From Maritimibacter sp. DP1N21-5 (GTDB taxonomy: Bacteria; Pseudomonadota; Alphaproteobacteria; Rhodobacterales; Rhodobacteraceae), in NCBI RefSeq assembly GCF_019218295.1, contig NZ_JAHUZF010000004.1, forward strand, positions 434,001-498,000: a DNA stretch of 64,000 nt, written 5' to 3'. Below are positions 53,207 to 60,489 of the stretch, in pieces (position 1 is the stretch's first letter; each line of letters begins with the position of its first letter). The translations under genes were made by a program, and so were the position numbers. Under the pieces are notes generated by a model, which had not been told where the DNA came from, searched no databases, and saw only the letters and a list, made by a program, of their open reading frames with translations.

Positions 53207-54384
53207 TGATCGTCTCCTTCGAACTGTTTGGCGAACTCGGTGAACTCGCTCATGAGCCGCGCGTGCATGTCCGCGTCGGCGGCCTTGATCTGGTCGATTT
53301 CCTTGGCGAAGCTCGCGGCGATGTGGTCGAGGTCGTCCTGGCTCTGCGCGTCCATGCAGTTGGCGACGATGTTGTCGTAGTCGCTCGCCGCCCGAGCCTG
53401 CGCGGCGGCGGCATTCTCCGCATCCTGCCGTGCAAGCATGTCACCCTGTTCCGGCTCCGGGTCCTTTTCGGGTTCGGGCTCCGGCTTGGGGTCAGCTTTG
53501 GGCTTGGGCTCGGCCTTGGGTCTCGCCGTGGCCGTAGGCTTCTTCGGCTCGGGTTTGTCCTCTTCGACTTCCTGAGCCTCGCCTTCGATGAAATCGCCGT
53601 CATCGTCGTCGGGGATCCGCGTGAACGGGTCGAACTCGTCGCGCTTCTGTCCCGGCATCGCCGTGGTCATGGGCGAGTCGTCCGATTGCAGCGCGAGACG
53701 GAACTCGTTGGACATGGGCATCTCGCCCTTGTTCGCCATGGCGCGCACGGCGGTTTTGGCGAACATCGCGTCCTCGTGTGTCGTCCACGGGCTCTTGGCG
53801 GTCTTGTTGTAGCGCACGGCGGTCTGCCAGCCTTGCGAGCCGTCGCGGGTCTTGATGATCTGCGCGGCGGGCAGGACCACGAAGCCCTCACCGTCCTTGA
53901 GCTTCACGTAGCAGTAGGCGTGGGTCTTCTTGCCTTCGCGGGGGCCGGGCCGGTGGCGAAGGTGCATGTCGGTCCCGTAGCAGTAGGACCATTCCTCGTC
54001 GTCGTCGTAGACGACATCGGCGTGGACGCTCACCACGCTCGGGTGTTTGCGCGCGAGGTCGAGGAAGCCCTTGTAGCCGATGACGAGCGTGCATTCCTTG
54101 CCGTAGGGGATCAGGTAGGCATGGCCGAGCGGCGTGTTGGGTTCGAGCCCGAGTGTCGAAACCTGAATGAGCCCGTTGAAGAAGCTCATGGGGTCGCAGT
54201 CTTGCAGTTTGGGCGTGCGGCGCATCGCGTTGATCGCCAGCTCGAACATGCGATCTGCGCCGAGCCGGTCCCTGACGATGGTGGCCAGTTGCTCCTTGGC
54301 GGTTTCATTGACCAGCAGTTCCCGCACGTTTCCGACAGCGCGGAGTGATTGGGACTTGAGGGTGTCGAGAGACTTCGCGTTCAC
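53203..54384 (-). CDS. recT: RecT-family single-strand annealing protein
   Basis: 393 residues with GTG start at 54384 (GTGA overlap). The RecT core spans roughly residues 25-270: PKLQDCDPMSFFNGLIQVST, LEPNTPLGHAYLIPYGKECT, KGFLDLARKHP and WTTHEDAMFAKTAVRAMAN. The long Pro/Lys/Glu tail that follows is unusual in length and may bind partners. RecT pairs homologous strands at phage DNA ends. No RecE is adjacent. Confidence 0.9.
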   Translation of the reverse strand: MNAKSLDTLKSQSLRAVGNVRELLVNETAKEQLATIVRDRLGADRMFELAINAMRRTPKLQDCDPMSFFNGLIQVSTLGLEPNTPLGHAYLIPYGKECTLVIGYKGFLDLARKHPSVVSVHADVVYDDDEEWSYCYGTDMHLRHRPGPREGKKTHAYCYVKLKDGEGFVVLPAAQIIKTRDGSQGWQTAVRYNKTAKSPWTTHEDAMFAKTAVRAMANKGEMPMSNEFRLALQSDDSPMTTAMPGQKRDEFDPFTRIPDDDDGDFIEGEAQEVEEDKPEPKKPTATARPKAEPKPKADPKPEPEPEKDPEPEQGDMLARQDAENAAAAQARAASDYDNIVANCMDAQSQDDLDHIAASFAKEIDQIKAADADMHARLMSEFTEFAKQFEGDDQ

Positions 54385-54635
54385 GTTTTTGGCTCCTTCT
54401 GTTGCCTGCGAAATGCTTCGAGTGCGTCGGCGATCCGCTCGGGCGTCATCGCAAGATCGCCCTTGAAGAGAGGGGCGAGCGCGGTCTCGGCGGCTCGTTC
54501 GTCCGCGTAGACCGCGTGCTCCACGGACCGTATGCGCCGGGTGAGGCGGTCGATTTCGGACGACAGCGCCTCCACCTTTTCTCGGGTGGTGAGAGGCCGG
54601 CGCAGCTCCCACCACGTGAAGAGGCGGCGGATCAT
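54381..54635 (-). CDS. Small coiled-coil phage protein
   Basis: 84 residues. KVEALSSEIDRLTRRIRSVE is a good coiled coil. Function unknown; it lies between the RecT and long-helix genes and could be their partner. Confidence 0.58.
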   Translation of the reverse strand: MIRRLFTWWELRRPLTTREKVEALSSEIDRLTRRIRSVEHAVYADERAAETALAPLFKGDLAMTPERIADALEAFRRQQKEPKT

Positions 54636-55414
54636 CGGGCGACCTTCTCTTCGATGACGCGGATGCCCGGGATTTTGGTTTCATCCACGTCCTTGTCGCG
54701 CACGTCAGCGGTGGCGAGGCGCGTGAGAAGATCGCTGACCTCGGGGCGGTCGCGGTAGTGCATAAAGAGCGCGTTGATGGAGACGATCTCGGCGCGGCGC
54801 ACCGTGACGAGCGAGGTTGTGCGCCCGCCACCGGACGCGGATTTCCCCTGCGCCTTGACCTCGCGGCTCGCGACCTTTGCCGCCTTCTCGGCTTCCTTCT
54901 GGGCCTGCTCGGCGGCGACGATCCCGGCGGTGTCGTTGCGCGCTTCGGCGGCGGCGCGTGCGGCAGCGGCCTCTTCCTCGCGGCGGCGGGCTTCCTCGCG
55001 GGCGCGGCGTTGCTCTTCTTCCTTGCGGCGCTGTTCCTTCGCCAGAAACGGAGCCTGTAGCGCGAGCGCGGCTTTGATCAGCCGGTCGATGGTCTCCTCC
55101 GGGTGTGCGAACGCGGCCTGCACGGCCTTGGCGGCGGTGTCGTGGGGTTCCTTCGCGGCCTTGCGCGCGTCCTCCACCTGCTTGGCGATCTTGCGCCCGC
55201 CGGAGATAAAGTCGGTCAGGTGGTTGGATTGCGCTTCGGTCGTGATCTCGCCCAGATCGAGCCACTGGCCGCCCGCGTCCGACCACTCGTCAATGATGCG
55301 GTTGAACGAGGCGATGACCTCGGGATCGTAGGGCGGAGGATTGTTATGGCCAGCCGGGGCCGGGTCGGGGGCGGCGGCGATGTTGCCGGGGGTGGGTGCA
55401 GCGCTCAAGGTCAT
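54632..55414 (-). CDS. Helical, Arg/Glu-rich phage protein next to recT
   Basis: 260 residues. A Pro-rich start (PAPAGHNNPPPYDPEVIASF) is followed by a long charged helix (residues about 125-195, repeated RRREEE and AARAAAEAR) and a C-terminal domain (ETKIPGIRVIEEKVAR). Genes of this kind often precede recT in phages, but no activity is established. Confidence 0.65.
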   Translation of the reverse strand: MTLSAAPTPGNIAAAPDPAPAGHNNPPPYDPEVIASFNRIIDEWSDAGGQWLDLGEITTEAQSNHLTDFISGGRKIAKQVEDARKAAKEPHDTAAKAVQAAFAHPEETIDRLIKAALALQAPFLAKEQRRKEEEQRRAREEARRREEEAAAARAAAEARNDTAGIVAAEQAQKEAEKAAKVASREVKAQGKSASGGGRTTSLVTVRRAEIVSINALFMHYRDRPEVSDLLTRLATADVRDKDVDETKIPGIRVIEEKVAR

Positions 55415-55800
55415 ACTCCTTTTGGGGGTCTGGTCGGGTTTTCGGTGAGGTCGATGGGCGCGTGGGTGGCGCGCATCATCAGGTCGTCGCGAATGTGCTT
55501 GTCGGTGAGGTCGTGAAAATCGGCCTCGGAGATCGCGCGGCAGAACGGCCAGATCGCGACCGGATCGGCGGCTTGGCCCAGAACCTCGCAGCGCAGAACC
55601 TCTGGCTCATCCAGTTCGCCGGTCTCGGGGTCGATCACCTGTTCGAGATAGATGCGCACGGGCACGCGCGGCCCGTTCTTCACGAACTGGCGGCTGAACC
55701 AGCCACATTCGGGCTCGTCCTCGACACGGGGCACGCGCTCGCCAGCGAGGGTGCGGCGATGCCAATCAAGCTGGTCGTGCAGGGGCGTGGGTCTATTCAT
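55411..55800 (-). CDS. Phage protein of unknown function
   Basis: 129 residues with PRVPVRIYLEQVIDPETGEL and WPFCRAISEADFHDLTD. No family recognised. Confidence 0.6.
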   Translation of the reverse strand: MNRPTPLHDQLDWHRRTLAGERVPRVEDEPECGWFSRQFVKNGPRVPVRIYLEQVIDPETGELDEPEVLRCEVLGQAADPVAIWPFCRAISEADFHDLTDKHIRDDLMMRATHAPIDLTENPTRPPKGV

Positions 55801-56032
55801 CGTCCCACCTCGCGCGGTCTATGTCGCGGCGCTGGTCGGCGGTGAGCGTGTCGTCGGGATGGATGGGCGTATTGTCGTCGCTGACGAGGACGAGCGATTG
55901 CGAGCCGCTGCCACCGCAGAAGTCGCAGGTCATGGACACACGATAGTAGGCGTCACGGATTTCCCCGCGACCACGGCAGGCGCGGCAATGCTCGCCCGGA
56001 TCGGTGACAACGAAGACCCGCGTTTCCATCAT
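55793..56032 (-). CDS. DnaJ-type zinc-finger phage protein
   Basis: 79 residues. CRACRGRGEI and CDFCGGSGS are two CxxCxGxG units that form one DnaJ-style zinc centre. The protein has no J domain. It may act with the J-like protein at 47438 or bind RNA/peptides. Confidence 0.72.
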   Translation of the reverse strand: MMETRVFVVTDPGEHCRACRGRGEIRDAYYRVSMTCDFCGGSGSQSLVLVSDDNTPIHPDDTLTADQRRDIDRARWDDE

Positions 56033-56217
56033 GCGGCGGTCGCGGTCATGGTGTCGGTGATATCGTGATGGATGACGCCATCCGGCCCCACCACGTCGAA
56101 GTGATCGCGACCACGGACGCGGGAGCGGGCGATAACCCGGCCCGCCTGGTAATGATCCATCGGCTCGGCGCGAAACATCACGTTCGCGCCGACCGGCGTG
56201 GGGATTTCCAGCGCCAT
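56029..56217 (-). CDS. First gene of the leftward phage operon
   Basis: 62 residues, beta-rich, HYQAGRVIARSRVRGRDHFD resembling a small SH3-like barrel. Function unknown. Its ATG is about 20 nt after a 10-bp hairpin in the leader. Confidence 0.6.
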   Translation of the reverse strand: MALEIPTPVGANVMFRAEPMDHYQAGRVIARSRVRGRDHFDVVGPDGVIHHDITDTMTATAA

Positions 56218-56237
56218 CGGTATCTCTTTGTCAAAAT

Positions 56238-56268
56238 GCTCGGTGACGCATGGAGGTCGTCACCGAGC
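56238..56268 (-). promoter_or_regulatory. Leader hairpin of the leftward operon
   Basis: Perfect 10-bp stem GCTCGGTGAC (56238-56247) with GTCACCGAGC (56259-56268), 11-nt loop; on the minus strand it is followed by ATTTTG. It sits between the leftward promoter and the first gene. A second, imperfect long stem lies at about 56294-56333. They may form an attenuator or antitermination site. Confidence 0.6.
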
Positions 56269-56329
56269 GAGTGGTTGAGGCAGGATCGAACAGGGACCCT
56301 ATGACACGCGGTTTCGTCGCGTCACGCTC

Positions 56330-56360
56330 CCTGATACAATTGCTAATTGGCAACTGTCAA
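56330..56360 (-). promoter_or_regulatory. Leftward early promoter of the prophage
   Basis: On the minus strand a consensus TTGACA -35 occupies 56360-56355, with a weak -10 (TTGTAT/GTATCA) around 56339-56332. Operator O1 fills the spacer, so repressor binding would block RNA polymerase. Confidence 0.65.
56340..56353. promoter_or_regulatory. Prophage operator O1
   Basis: TTGCTAATTGGCAA, a 14-bp palindrome of the form TTGCNAATTNGCAA, lying between the -35 and -10 of the leftward promoter. Confidence 0.72.
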
Positions 56361-56379
56361 CCCCACGGGAAACAGTTTA

Positions 56380-56393
56380 TTGCCAATTCGCAA
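56380..56393. promoter_or_regulatory. Prophage operator O2
   Basis: TTGCCAATTCGCAA, the same 14-bp consensus, 40 bp upstream of O1 (centre to centre, about four helical turns), fitting cooperative repressor binding. Confidence 0.72.
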
Positions 56394-56489
56394 TCGGAAC
56401 AGCGATGACATTCCTCAAGGTCAATGCAACCCTAGGTCACGTTTAATGACTTGTTCAGAGGGGATTGAGAGTTGGGAAGAGACGGGGCA

Positions 56490-56642
56490 ATGGCCGAAAT
56501 CAATCGGTTAGAGCGCGCGCTGACCGCAGATCAGCGCGAGGCTTTGGTGAAATGGCTTTCAGATGTGGTTAGGCAGACGGACCCCGCATGCCGACGAGCC
56601 CTCTTAGCTGCGCCACCACCATTGCCTGCTCTTCGGGAGTGA
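56490..56642 (+). CDS. Possible small protein antisense to the repressor end
   Basis: 50 residues from ATG 56490 with GGGGC upstream. The first 30 residues (NRLERALTADQREALVKWLS) look helical and protein-like, but the rest overlaps the 3' end of the repressor gene on the other strand and is Pro-rich. It may be a gene relic or a true small regulator. Confidence 0.33.
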   Translation: MAEINRLERALTADQREALVKWLSDVVRQTDPACRRALLAAPPPLPALRE

Positions 56643-56892
56643 GTTTCGCGAAAAGTAGTGCAAAATCCGAGAGGGACGCGCGTTCATCCGACATGAACTC
56701 TTCGACCGACATGCCGAAATAGGCTGCGATCTTCACGGCGTCGTCTGCGTTGGTGCTTTCGACTTTCCTATGCGTGAGTTTGTAGAGCTGGTGGCGTGAC
56801 ACTCCAATAGTGTCAGCCACTTCCGCGACGGTTGCGCCTGTTTCGTCCAGGCGGCGGATGAAGGATTCGCGAAACGATCTCATGCTGTTCAC
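56569..56892 (-). CDS. XRE-family phage repressor (CI position)
   Basis: 107 residues from GTG 56892, supported by AGGAG 7 nt upstream; the open frame further upstream runs through operator O3 and is not likely translated. HTH: ATVAEVADTIGVSRHQLYKL. The C-terminal part (LSDFALLFAKLTPEEQAMVV) is a dimer helix; there is no LexA-like peptidase domain, so induction must be by another route. Confidence 0.8.
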   Translation of the reverse strand: MNSMRSFRESFIRRLDETGATVAEVADTIGVSRHQLYKLTHRKVESTNADDAVKIAAYFGMSVEEFMSDERASLSDFALLFAKLTPEEQAMVVAQLRGLVGMRGPSA

Positions 56893-56905
56893 AGTAGTCT
56901 CCTGA

Positions 56906-56919
56906 TCGCCAATTGGCGA
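56906..56919. promoter_or_regulatory. Prophage operator O3
   Basis: TCGCCAATTGGCGA, a perfect 14-bp palindrome with the same AATT core as O1/O2, 14 nt upstream of the repressor start. An overlapping half-site (GCGAATTGC) follows. It is placed to control the repressor gene and the divergent rightward promoter. Confidence 0.7.
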
Positions 56920-56929
56920 ATTGCTAATA

Positions 56930-56958
56930 ATCAATCTTGCGCGATGATTGCTTATAAT
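56930..56958 (+). promoter_or_regulatory. Rightward early promoter of the prophage
   Basis: A perfect TATAAT -10 at 56953-56958; the -35 (ATCAAT, 56930-56935) is weak. The start near 56965 excludes ATG 56944 and selects ATG 56974 for the next gene. Confidence 0.62.
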
Positions 56959-56973
56959 CTAATACCCGGTTTC

Positions 56974-57216
56974 ATGGACAATGAACCGGAACACTCGGAC
57001 GTTGATCGGATCGACCATCTGATCAGTCGCGTTTTGCGTATCGCAGCACGTGAGGGGAAATCCCCAGGCACCATTGGCCGCCAAGCCTTTGGAAATGCGC
57101 GCATCGTGGACAACATGCGATCCATTCGACGCCGTGTGATGGAATACCACGACAAGCTGAGCGTCTTTGAAGCCCACGTGGCCGAGCCGGATCAAGCACC
57201 AGACGACAAGAAATGA
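56974..57216 (+). CDS. Cro-position HTH-like phage protein
   Basis: 80 residues from ATG 56974. The segment LRIAAREGKSPGTIGRQAFG, followed by NARIVDNMRSIRRRV, resembles small phage HTH proteins that read SPSTFGRLAV and so on. It is divergent from the repressor, where Cro would be. Specific action is inferred. Confidence 0.62.
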   Translation: MDNEPEHSDVDRIDHLISRVLRIAAREGKSPGTIGRQAFGNARIVDNMRSIRRRVMEYHDKLSVFEAHVAEPDQAPDDKK

Positions 57217-57407
57217 TCGCGCGTCCCGCCGTGGCACTAGGCCCATGTGGCCTCGGGTGGGCCTGACGATTAGCCGCGAGACAGGAAACAACCTGTTTTT
57301 CGCAATCACTCACGGAGAAACCGGGTGCTGTCACCGCCCGGTCGGCGAGGGCCTGCGCCATAGGTCTACCGGCGCGGGTCCTCGTCCAAAAAAAGGGGCA
57401 GTAGGCA

Positions 57408-58247
57408 ATGCGAAACTTCGGGATTGTCGCGTCGAACATCTGGCGCAGTCAGCGGTTTAGGCGTCTCACATCGGACGCGGCGCGGCTCACCTACCTTTAT
57501 TTGCACACATCAAACCACGGCAGCAGCGCCGGAGTCTTCGTCCTCACGCCGGATATGTCGGCCATCGACCTGAGGATGCCGACCGAGAACGTGCGCGCCG
57601 CCTACGAGGAATTGGCCAGTGTCGGGCTCATTCGCTACGACCCCGATGAGGGTCTTGTGCAGATCACCGGCTTTTACAGGTTCAATACGCTGTCTAGCCG
57701 GAAGCACCTTCAGGGACCATTGTGGGTCATCCAGAACCTGCCGTCCTCGCCTGTTCGCGATGCGGCGGCCTGCGATCTGGTCTTCGCGATGTTCGAGCGC
57801 CGCGAAGATTGGGCAGAGAAAGCTCGTCGCCTGCGCCGGTCGGACCTTCGCAGCAACCACGCCGAGGCCGAGAAAATCCTGGAAGCCGTCTCCGGTTTCG
57901 ACAATGCGGCCGTCAACCTGGTCAGGACCATGCGCATCGAGCGCATGATCGGGCGCCTCGCCGCCGACGAAGAGACCGCCGAACGGATCGCCGAGGTCCT
58001 GCAAATAGAGATACCGATACCCCTATTGGATAGCCCTATCCATAGCCCTATCCATAGCCCTACCGATACAACGGAAAAGAATAAGACTAATACAAAGACT
58101 ATAGAAAAGACTAAGGCTAAGGCTAAGACAAAGGCTAAGGCTACGGCTACGGAAACGGGCGAAGACGCCGAAACATCCGCTTCCGGGCGAAGAACTCCTG
58201 ACGACATCGCCGAAACCATCGAGTCGCTCGGGAAGGGTCAAGGATGA
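57408..58247 (+). CDS. Phage replication initiator with winged helix and internal origin
   Basis: 279 residues. Residues 1-115 are a winged-helix domain (NIWRSQRFRRLTSDAARLTY, MPTENVRAAYEELASVGLIR) like phage replication-organiser proteins. A helical middle follows. Residues 205-265 are low complexity (SPIH repeats, then Lys/Thr/Ala runs); the underlying DNA consists of iterons and an AT-rich purine tract, as in lambda O where the origin lies inside the gene. It may load the host helicase. Confidence 0.72.
   Translation: MRNFGIVASNIWRSQRFRRLTSDAARLTYLYLHTSNHGSSAGVFVLTPDMSAIDLRMPTENVRAAYEELASVGLIRYDPDEGLVQITGFYRFNTLSSRKHLQGPLWVIQNLPSSPVRDAAACDLVFAMFERREDWAEKARRLRRSDLRSNHAEAEKILEAVSGFDNAAVNLVRTMRIERMIGRLAADEETAERIAEVLQIEIPIPLLDSPIHSPIHSPTDTTEKNKTNTKTIEKTKAKAKTKAKATATETGEDAETSASGRRTPDDIAETIESLGKGQG
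58030..58130 (+). repeat. Candidate phage replication origin: iterons plus AT-rich purine tract
   Basis: Three tandem 12-bp units (ATAGCCCTATCC, ATAGCCCTATCC, ATAGCCCTACCG) at 58030-58065 are followed by about 60 nt that are A-rich and nearly free of C/T runs (58069-58130), then AAGGCT repeats. The composition differs sharply from the surroundings. Confidence 0.65.
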
Positions 58248-58477
58248 CCCAGACCCCGCCCAGAGCCCGCGCGTTCCTCTCCGGCGACCGAAAACGGGTC
58301 ACGCTCAAGCTCAAGGCATGGTCCGAAACATTTCCCGTGGAGTCGCTGCCGGGACGTATCGCCCTCTATCGCGGACTCGCCGCCCGGCTGAACGGGCGCT
58401 TCGCGGCAACCTATCAACCAACAGCCGACGCGCTGGCTCGTGTGGCCGCGTCGATTGCAGAGAAGCCGCCCCCGTGA
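58244..58477 (+). CDS. Small phage protein after the replication gene
   Basis: 77 residues, ATGA overlap with the replication gene. KRVTLKLKAWSETFPVESLP and ATYQPTADALARVAA. Function unknown; position suggests a replication partner. Confidence 0.6.
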   Translation: MTQTPPRARAFLSGDRKRVTLKLKAWSETFPVESLPGRIALYRGLAARLNGRFAATYQPTADALARVAASIAEKPPP

Positions 58478-58626
58478 CGGCCTGAGTTCCCGAGCGTGCA
58501 GGGCAAGCACGTGGTCAGCGGACGGTGCCGGGTATCATTGGGGCCCAAACATCCGCGGCGAGCAGCGCCGGTCTCCCTTTCTAACCGGATGGCCTCGCCA
58601 GCATCGAAACGAGCGGAAGAAGCGAC

Positions 58627-59052
58627 ATGCCGAAGCAAACACCTCTCATGAACATCACAGCCGACGACCTGCGCCCCCTGTGGTCGCGCCTCGACATACC
58701 GACCGAGCGGATCGCAGCCGCGCTTGGCGTCACGCGCGCCGGTCTGAGTTGGAAGGCAAAAGCACTCGGGCTCTCGCCGCGCACCGGGAACAGGGAGTCG
58801 ACCAAGCGCGTCGATGATCAGACGTTCACGCGCATGTGGCTCGCCGGTGTCTCGACGCAGGACATGGCCACTTTCTGCGGATATAGGCGAGCGCACACGG
58901 TTACATGCCGCCGCCGCGCTCTCGGTCTCCCGGCGCGCAAAAGGGGCAGGAGCGGTCAGAAGGGCGGGTGGCTCTCGACCATCAGCGCCGCCGAGTATCA
59001 CGAAATGGAGATTGGGCGGCTCATGGCCGCAGAACGGGCGCGCCATGGGTGA
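58627..59052 (+). CDS. Phage protein with two GcrA-like HTH units
   Basis: 141 residues. Two helix-turn-helix segments: IPTERIAAALGVTRAGLSWK and TRMWLAGVSTQDMATFCGYR, each followed by a basic stretch ending ALGLSPR or ALGLPARKR. The pattern resembles the DNA-binding part of the cell-cycle regulator GcrA. It could redirect host or phage transcription; this is an inference. Confidence 0.65.
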   Translation: MPKQTPLMNITADDLRPLWSRLDIPTERIAAALGVTRAGLSWKAKALGLSPRTGNRESTKRVDDQTFTRMWLAGVSTQDMATFCGYRRAHTVTCRRRALGLPARKRGRSGQKGGWLSTISAAEYHEMEIGRLMAAERARHG

Positions 59053-59335
59053 GAACCTGTTCATCTGCGAGGTCTGCGGCGGTGTCTATCCCGACACGTG
59101 CCCGAAGTGCCCCGATCGTGGCAACGGGCGCGGTGTCACCGTGGCCACGATCAAGGCTGCGCTGCGCGCCTGCACGTCCAATGCCGAGATCAGCAATTGC
59201 CGGGGCCACTACGGGCGCCACGTCGCCACACTGCGCAGGCACGGTGGCACGGCCAAGACCATGGCGATCCAGATCGACAACCTGGTCGGGTGGATGCGGC
59301 ACGAGCTGGTGCGCAGACAGGATGAGGTGTCATGA
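59045..59335 (+). CDS. Zinc-ribbon phage protein
   Basis: 96 residues from ATG 59045. CEVCGGVYPDTCPKCPD is a compact zinc site, followed by a helical segment (TIKAALRACTSNAEISN). It overlaps both neighbours. Function unknown. Confidence 0.65.
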   Translation: MGENLFICEVCGGVYPDTCPKCPDRGNGRGVTVATIKAALRACTSNAEISNCRGHYGRHVATLRRHGGTAKTMAIQIDNLVGWMRHELVRRQDEVS

Positions 59336-59922
59336 CCGCCTATCGTGACCTCTCGCAGATCCCGCTCATGAAATACGGGCTCATCATGGCCGATCCGCCA
59401 TGGGCGTTCGATCATTGGGGCCAGCCCGGCGAGCGGAGCGCGGGTTCGAAATACCAGACCATGACCTTCGATGAGATCGCGGCGATCCGTGTCGGCGACA
59501 TGCTCACCGGCGAGGGTATCGTTTGGCTCTGGATCACCCCGGCGTTCGCGCACCGCGTCAACGAAATCTGGGAGGCATGGCGCATCAAGCCGGTCACAAT
59601 GGGCTGGTGGCTCAAGACGACCAAGAGCGAGCCGATCCGGCCTGCCATCGGCACCGGCCACGTCATGCGGGAGACCGGCGAGCCGTATTTCATCGGCAAG
59701 ATCGGGGATCCACGTTTCCGCGACAAGTCGATCCGCAGCACGATCATGGCCCCGCGCGGCCGGCACAGCGAGAAGCCCGAGGAAGCATACCGAAACGCCG
59801 AGCGCCTGGCGCACCCGCAGGCGTTCCGTCTCGACCTGTTCAGCCGCAAGACCCGGCCCGGATGGGACAGCGCCGGGAACGAGGCCGGGAAGTTCGATGA
59901 GGTGGAGCCAGACCATGGATAG
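59332..59922 (+). CDS. MT-A70-family adenine methyltransferase
   Basis: 196 residues. Catalytic DPPW in IMADPPWAFDHWG (about residue 21), EGIVWLWITPAFAH, and a C-terminal AHPQAFRLDLFSRKTRPGWD that matches phage N6-adenine DNA methyltransferases of this group. Self-methylation could protect phage DNA from restriction. No cognate nuclease is adjacent. Confidence 0.87.
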   Translation: MTAYRDLSQIPLMKYGLIMADPPWAFDHWGQPGERSAGSKYQTMTFDEIAAIRVGDMLTGEGIVWLWITPAFAHRVNEIWEAWRIKPVTMGWWLKTTKSEPIRPAIGTGHVMRETGEPYFIGKIGDPRFRDKSIRSTIMAPRGRHSEKPEEAYRNAERLAHPQAFRLDLFSRKTRPGWDSAGNEAGKFDEVEPDHG

Positions 59923-60202
59923 GCGGCAATTCCTCGCCGGGGTCCTGTCGTCGGCTCTGGCGTCTCAGGTTTCCACTGGTGACGAGCTGATCGGGTTCGC
60001 GAGGTCGTCATCCGCGCACGGTTTCATCGTGGACGTGGAGCGCGCCGACTACGGTTTTTCGCTCGTCATCAGCGTGACCGACATCAGGACGCGGGCCAGA
60101 TCATCGGCGCGCCTGGTAATTCGCCGCCGCGCGGATTTCGTTCCGGCGGTCGAGCGGGTCATCGCAGAACTGCGCGCGCCAGAAGTGTCAGCCAGTAGAT
60201 AA
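59915..60202 (+). CDS. Small phage protein with a Tat-like N-terminus
   Basis: 95 residues from ATG 59915. The start MDRRQFLAGVLSSALA has the twin-arginine RRxFL pattern, and the rest is beta-rich (GFIVDVERADYGFSLVIS). Export is possible but unproven; a phage Tat substrate would be unusual. Confidence 0.5.
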   Translation: MDRRQFLAGVLSSALASQVSTGDELIGFARSSSAHGFIVDVERADYGFSLVISVTDIRTRARSSARLVIRRRADFVPAVERVIAELRAPEVSASR

Positions 60203-60209
60203 TTCTCTA

Positions 60210-60241
60210 TTGCATAGTGCGCCATACCCGCACTATAAGAG
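60210..60241 (+). promoter_or_regulatory. Candidate promoter with CTATAAGAG motif (first copy)
   Basis: TTGCAT (60210-60215), 18-nt spacer, TATAAG (60234-60239) within CTATAAGAG. It precedes the gene at 60292. Confidence 0.5.
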
Positions 60242-60291
60242 AGGCAAGGCGGCGCATGACGCGCAGGCCGAACGCCACAGGAGGCACCAAG

Positions 60292-60489
60292 ATGATCACC
60301 CTCGAACTCAACACCACCGACCAGACTGGCGAGACCATCGCCGCGCGCACCGTCGAAGGCCGCTGCTTTCGCTCCGCCATCAACGAGGGCCTGCGCGAAC
60401 TCGCCCGGCTCCATCGCGAATGGCCGCAGGCCACGCATTCGCTCAAGGATGACGAGGGTTTCACGCTCTTCACGGAGGTCGCACAGTGA
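60292..60489 (+). CDS. Small phage protein
   Basis: 65 residues from ATG 60292 with AGGAGG upstream (CAGGAGGCACCAAG). Contains INEGLRELARLHREWPQ. GTGA overlap with the next gene. Confidence 0.6.
   Translation: MITLELNTTDQTGETIAARTVEGRCFRSAINEGLRELARLHREWPQATHSLKDDEGFTLFTEVAQ

Noticed and set aside
53206..54348. A 380-codon plus-strand frame opposite recT
   Set aside because: Leu/Val/Gly-rich antisense shadow of a clear RecT gene; no motif.
56270..56340. tRNA-like segment (TTCGATCC loop) in the leftward leader
   Set aside because: The flanking bases do not pair as a T stem and no cloverleaf can be drawn; treated as a leader hairpin instead.
56944..56973. ATG 56944 as start of the Cro-position gene
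   Set aside because: The TATAAT -10 box at 56953-56958 lies downstream of it, so the message should start after this codon; ATG 56974 is preferred.
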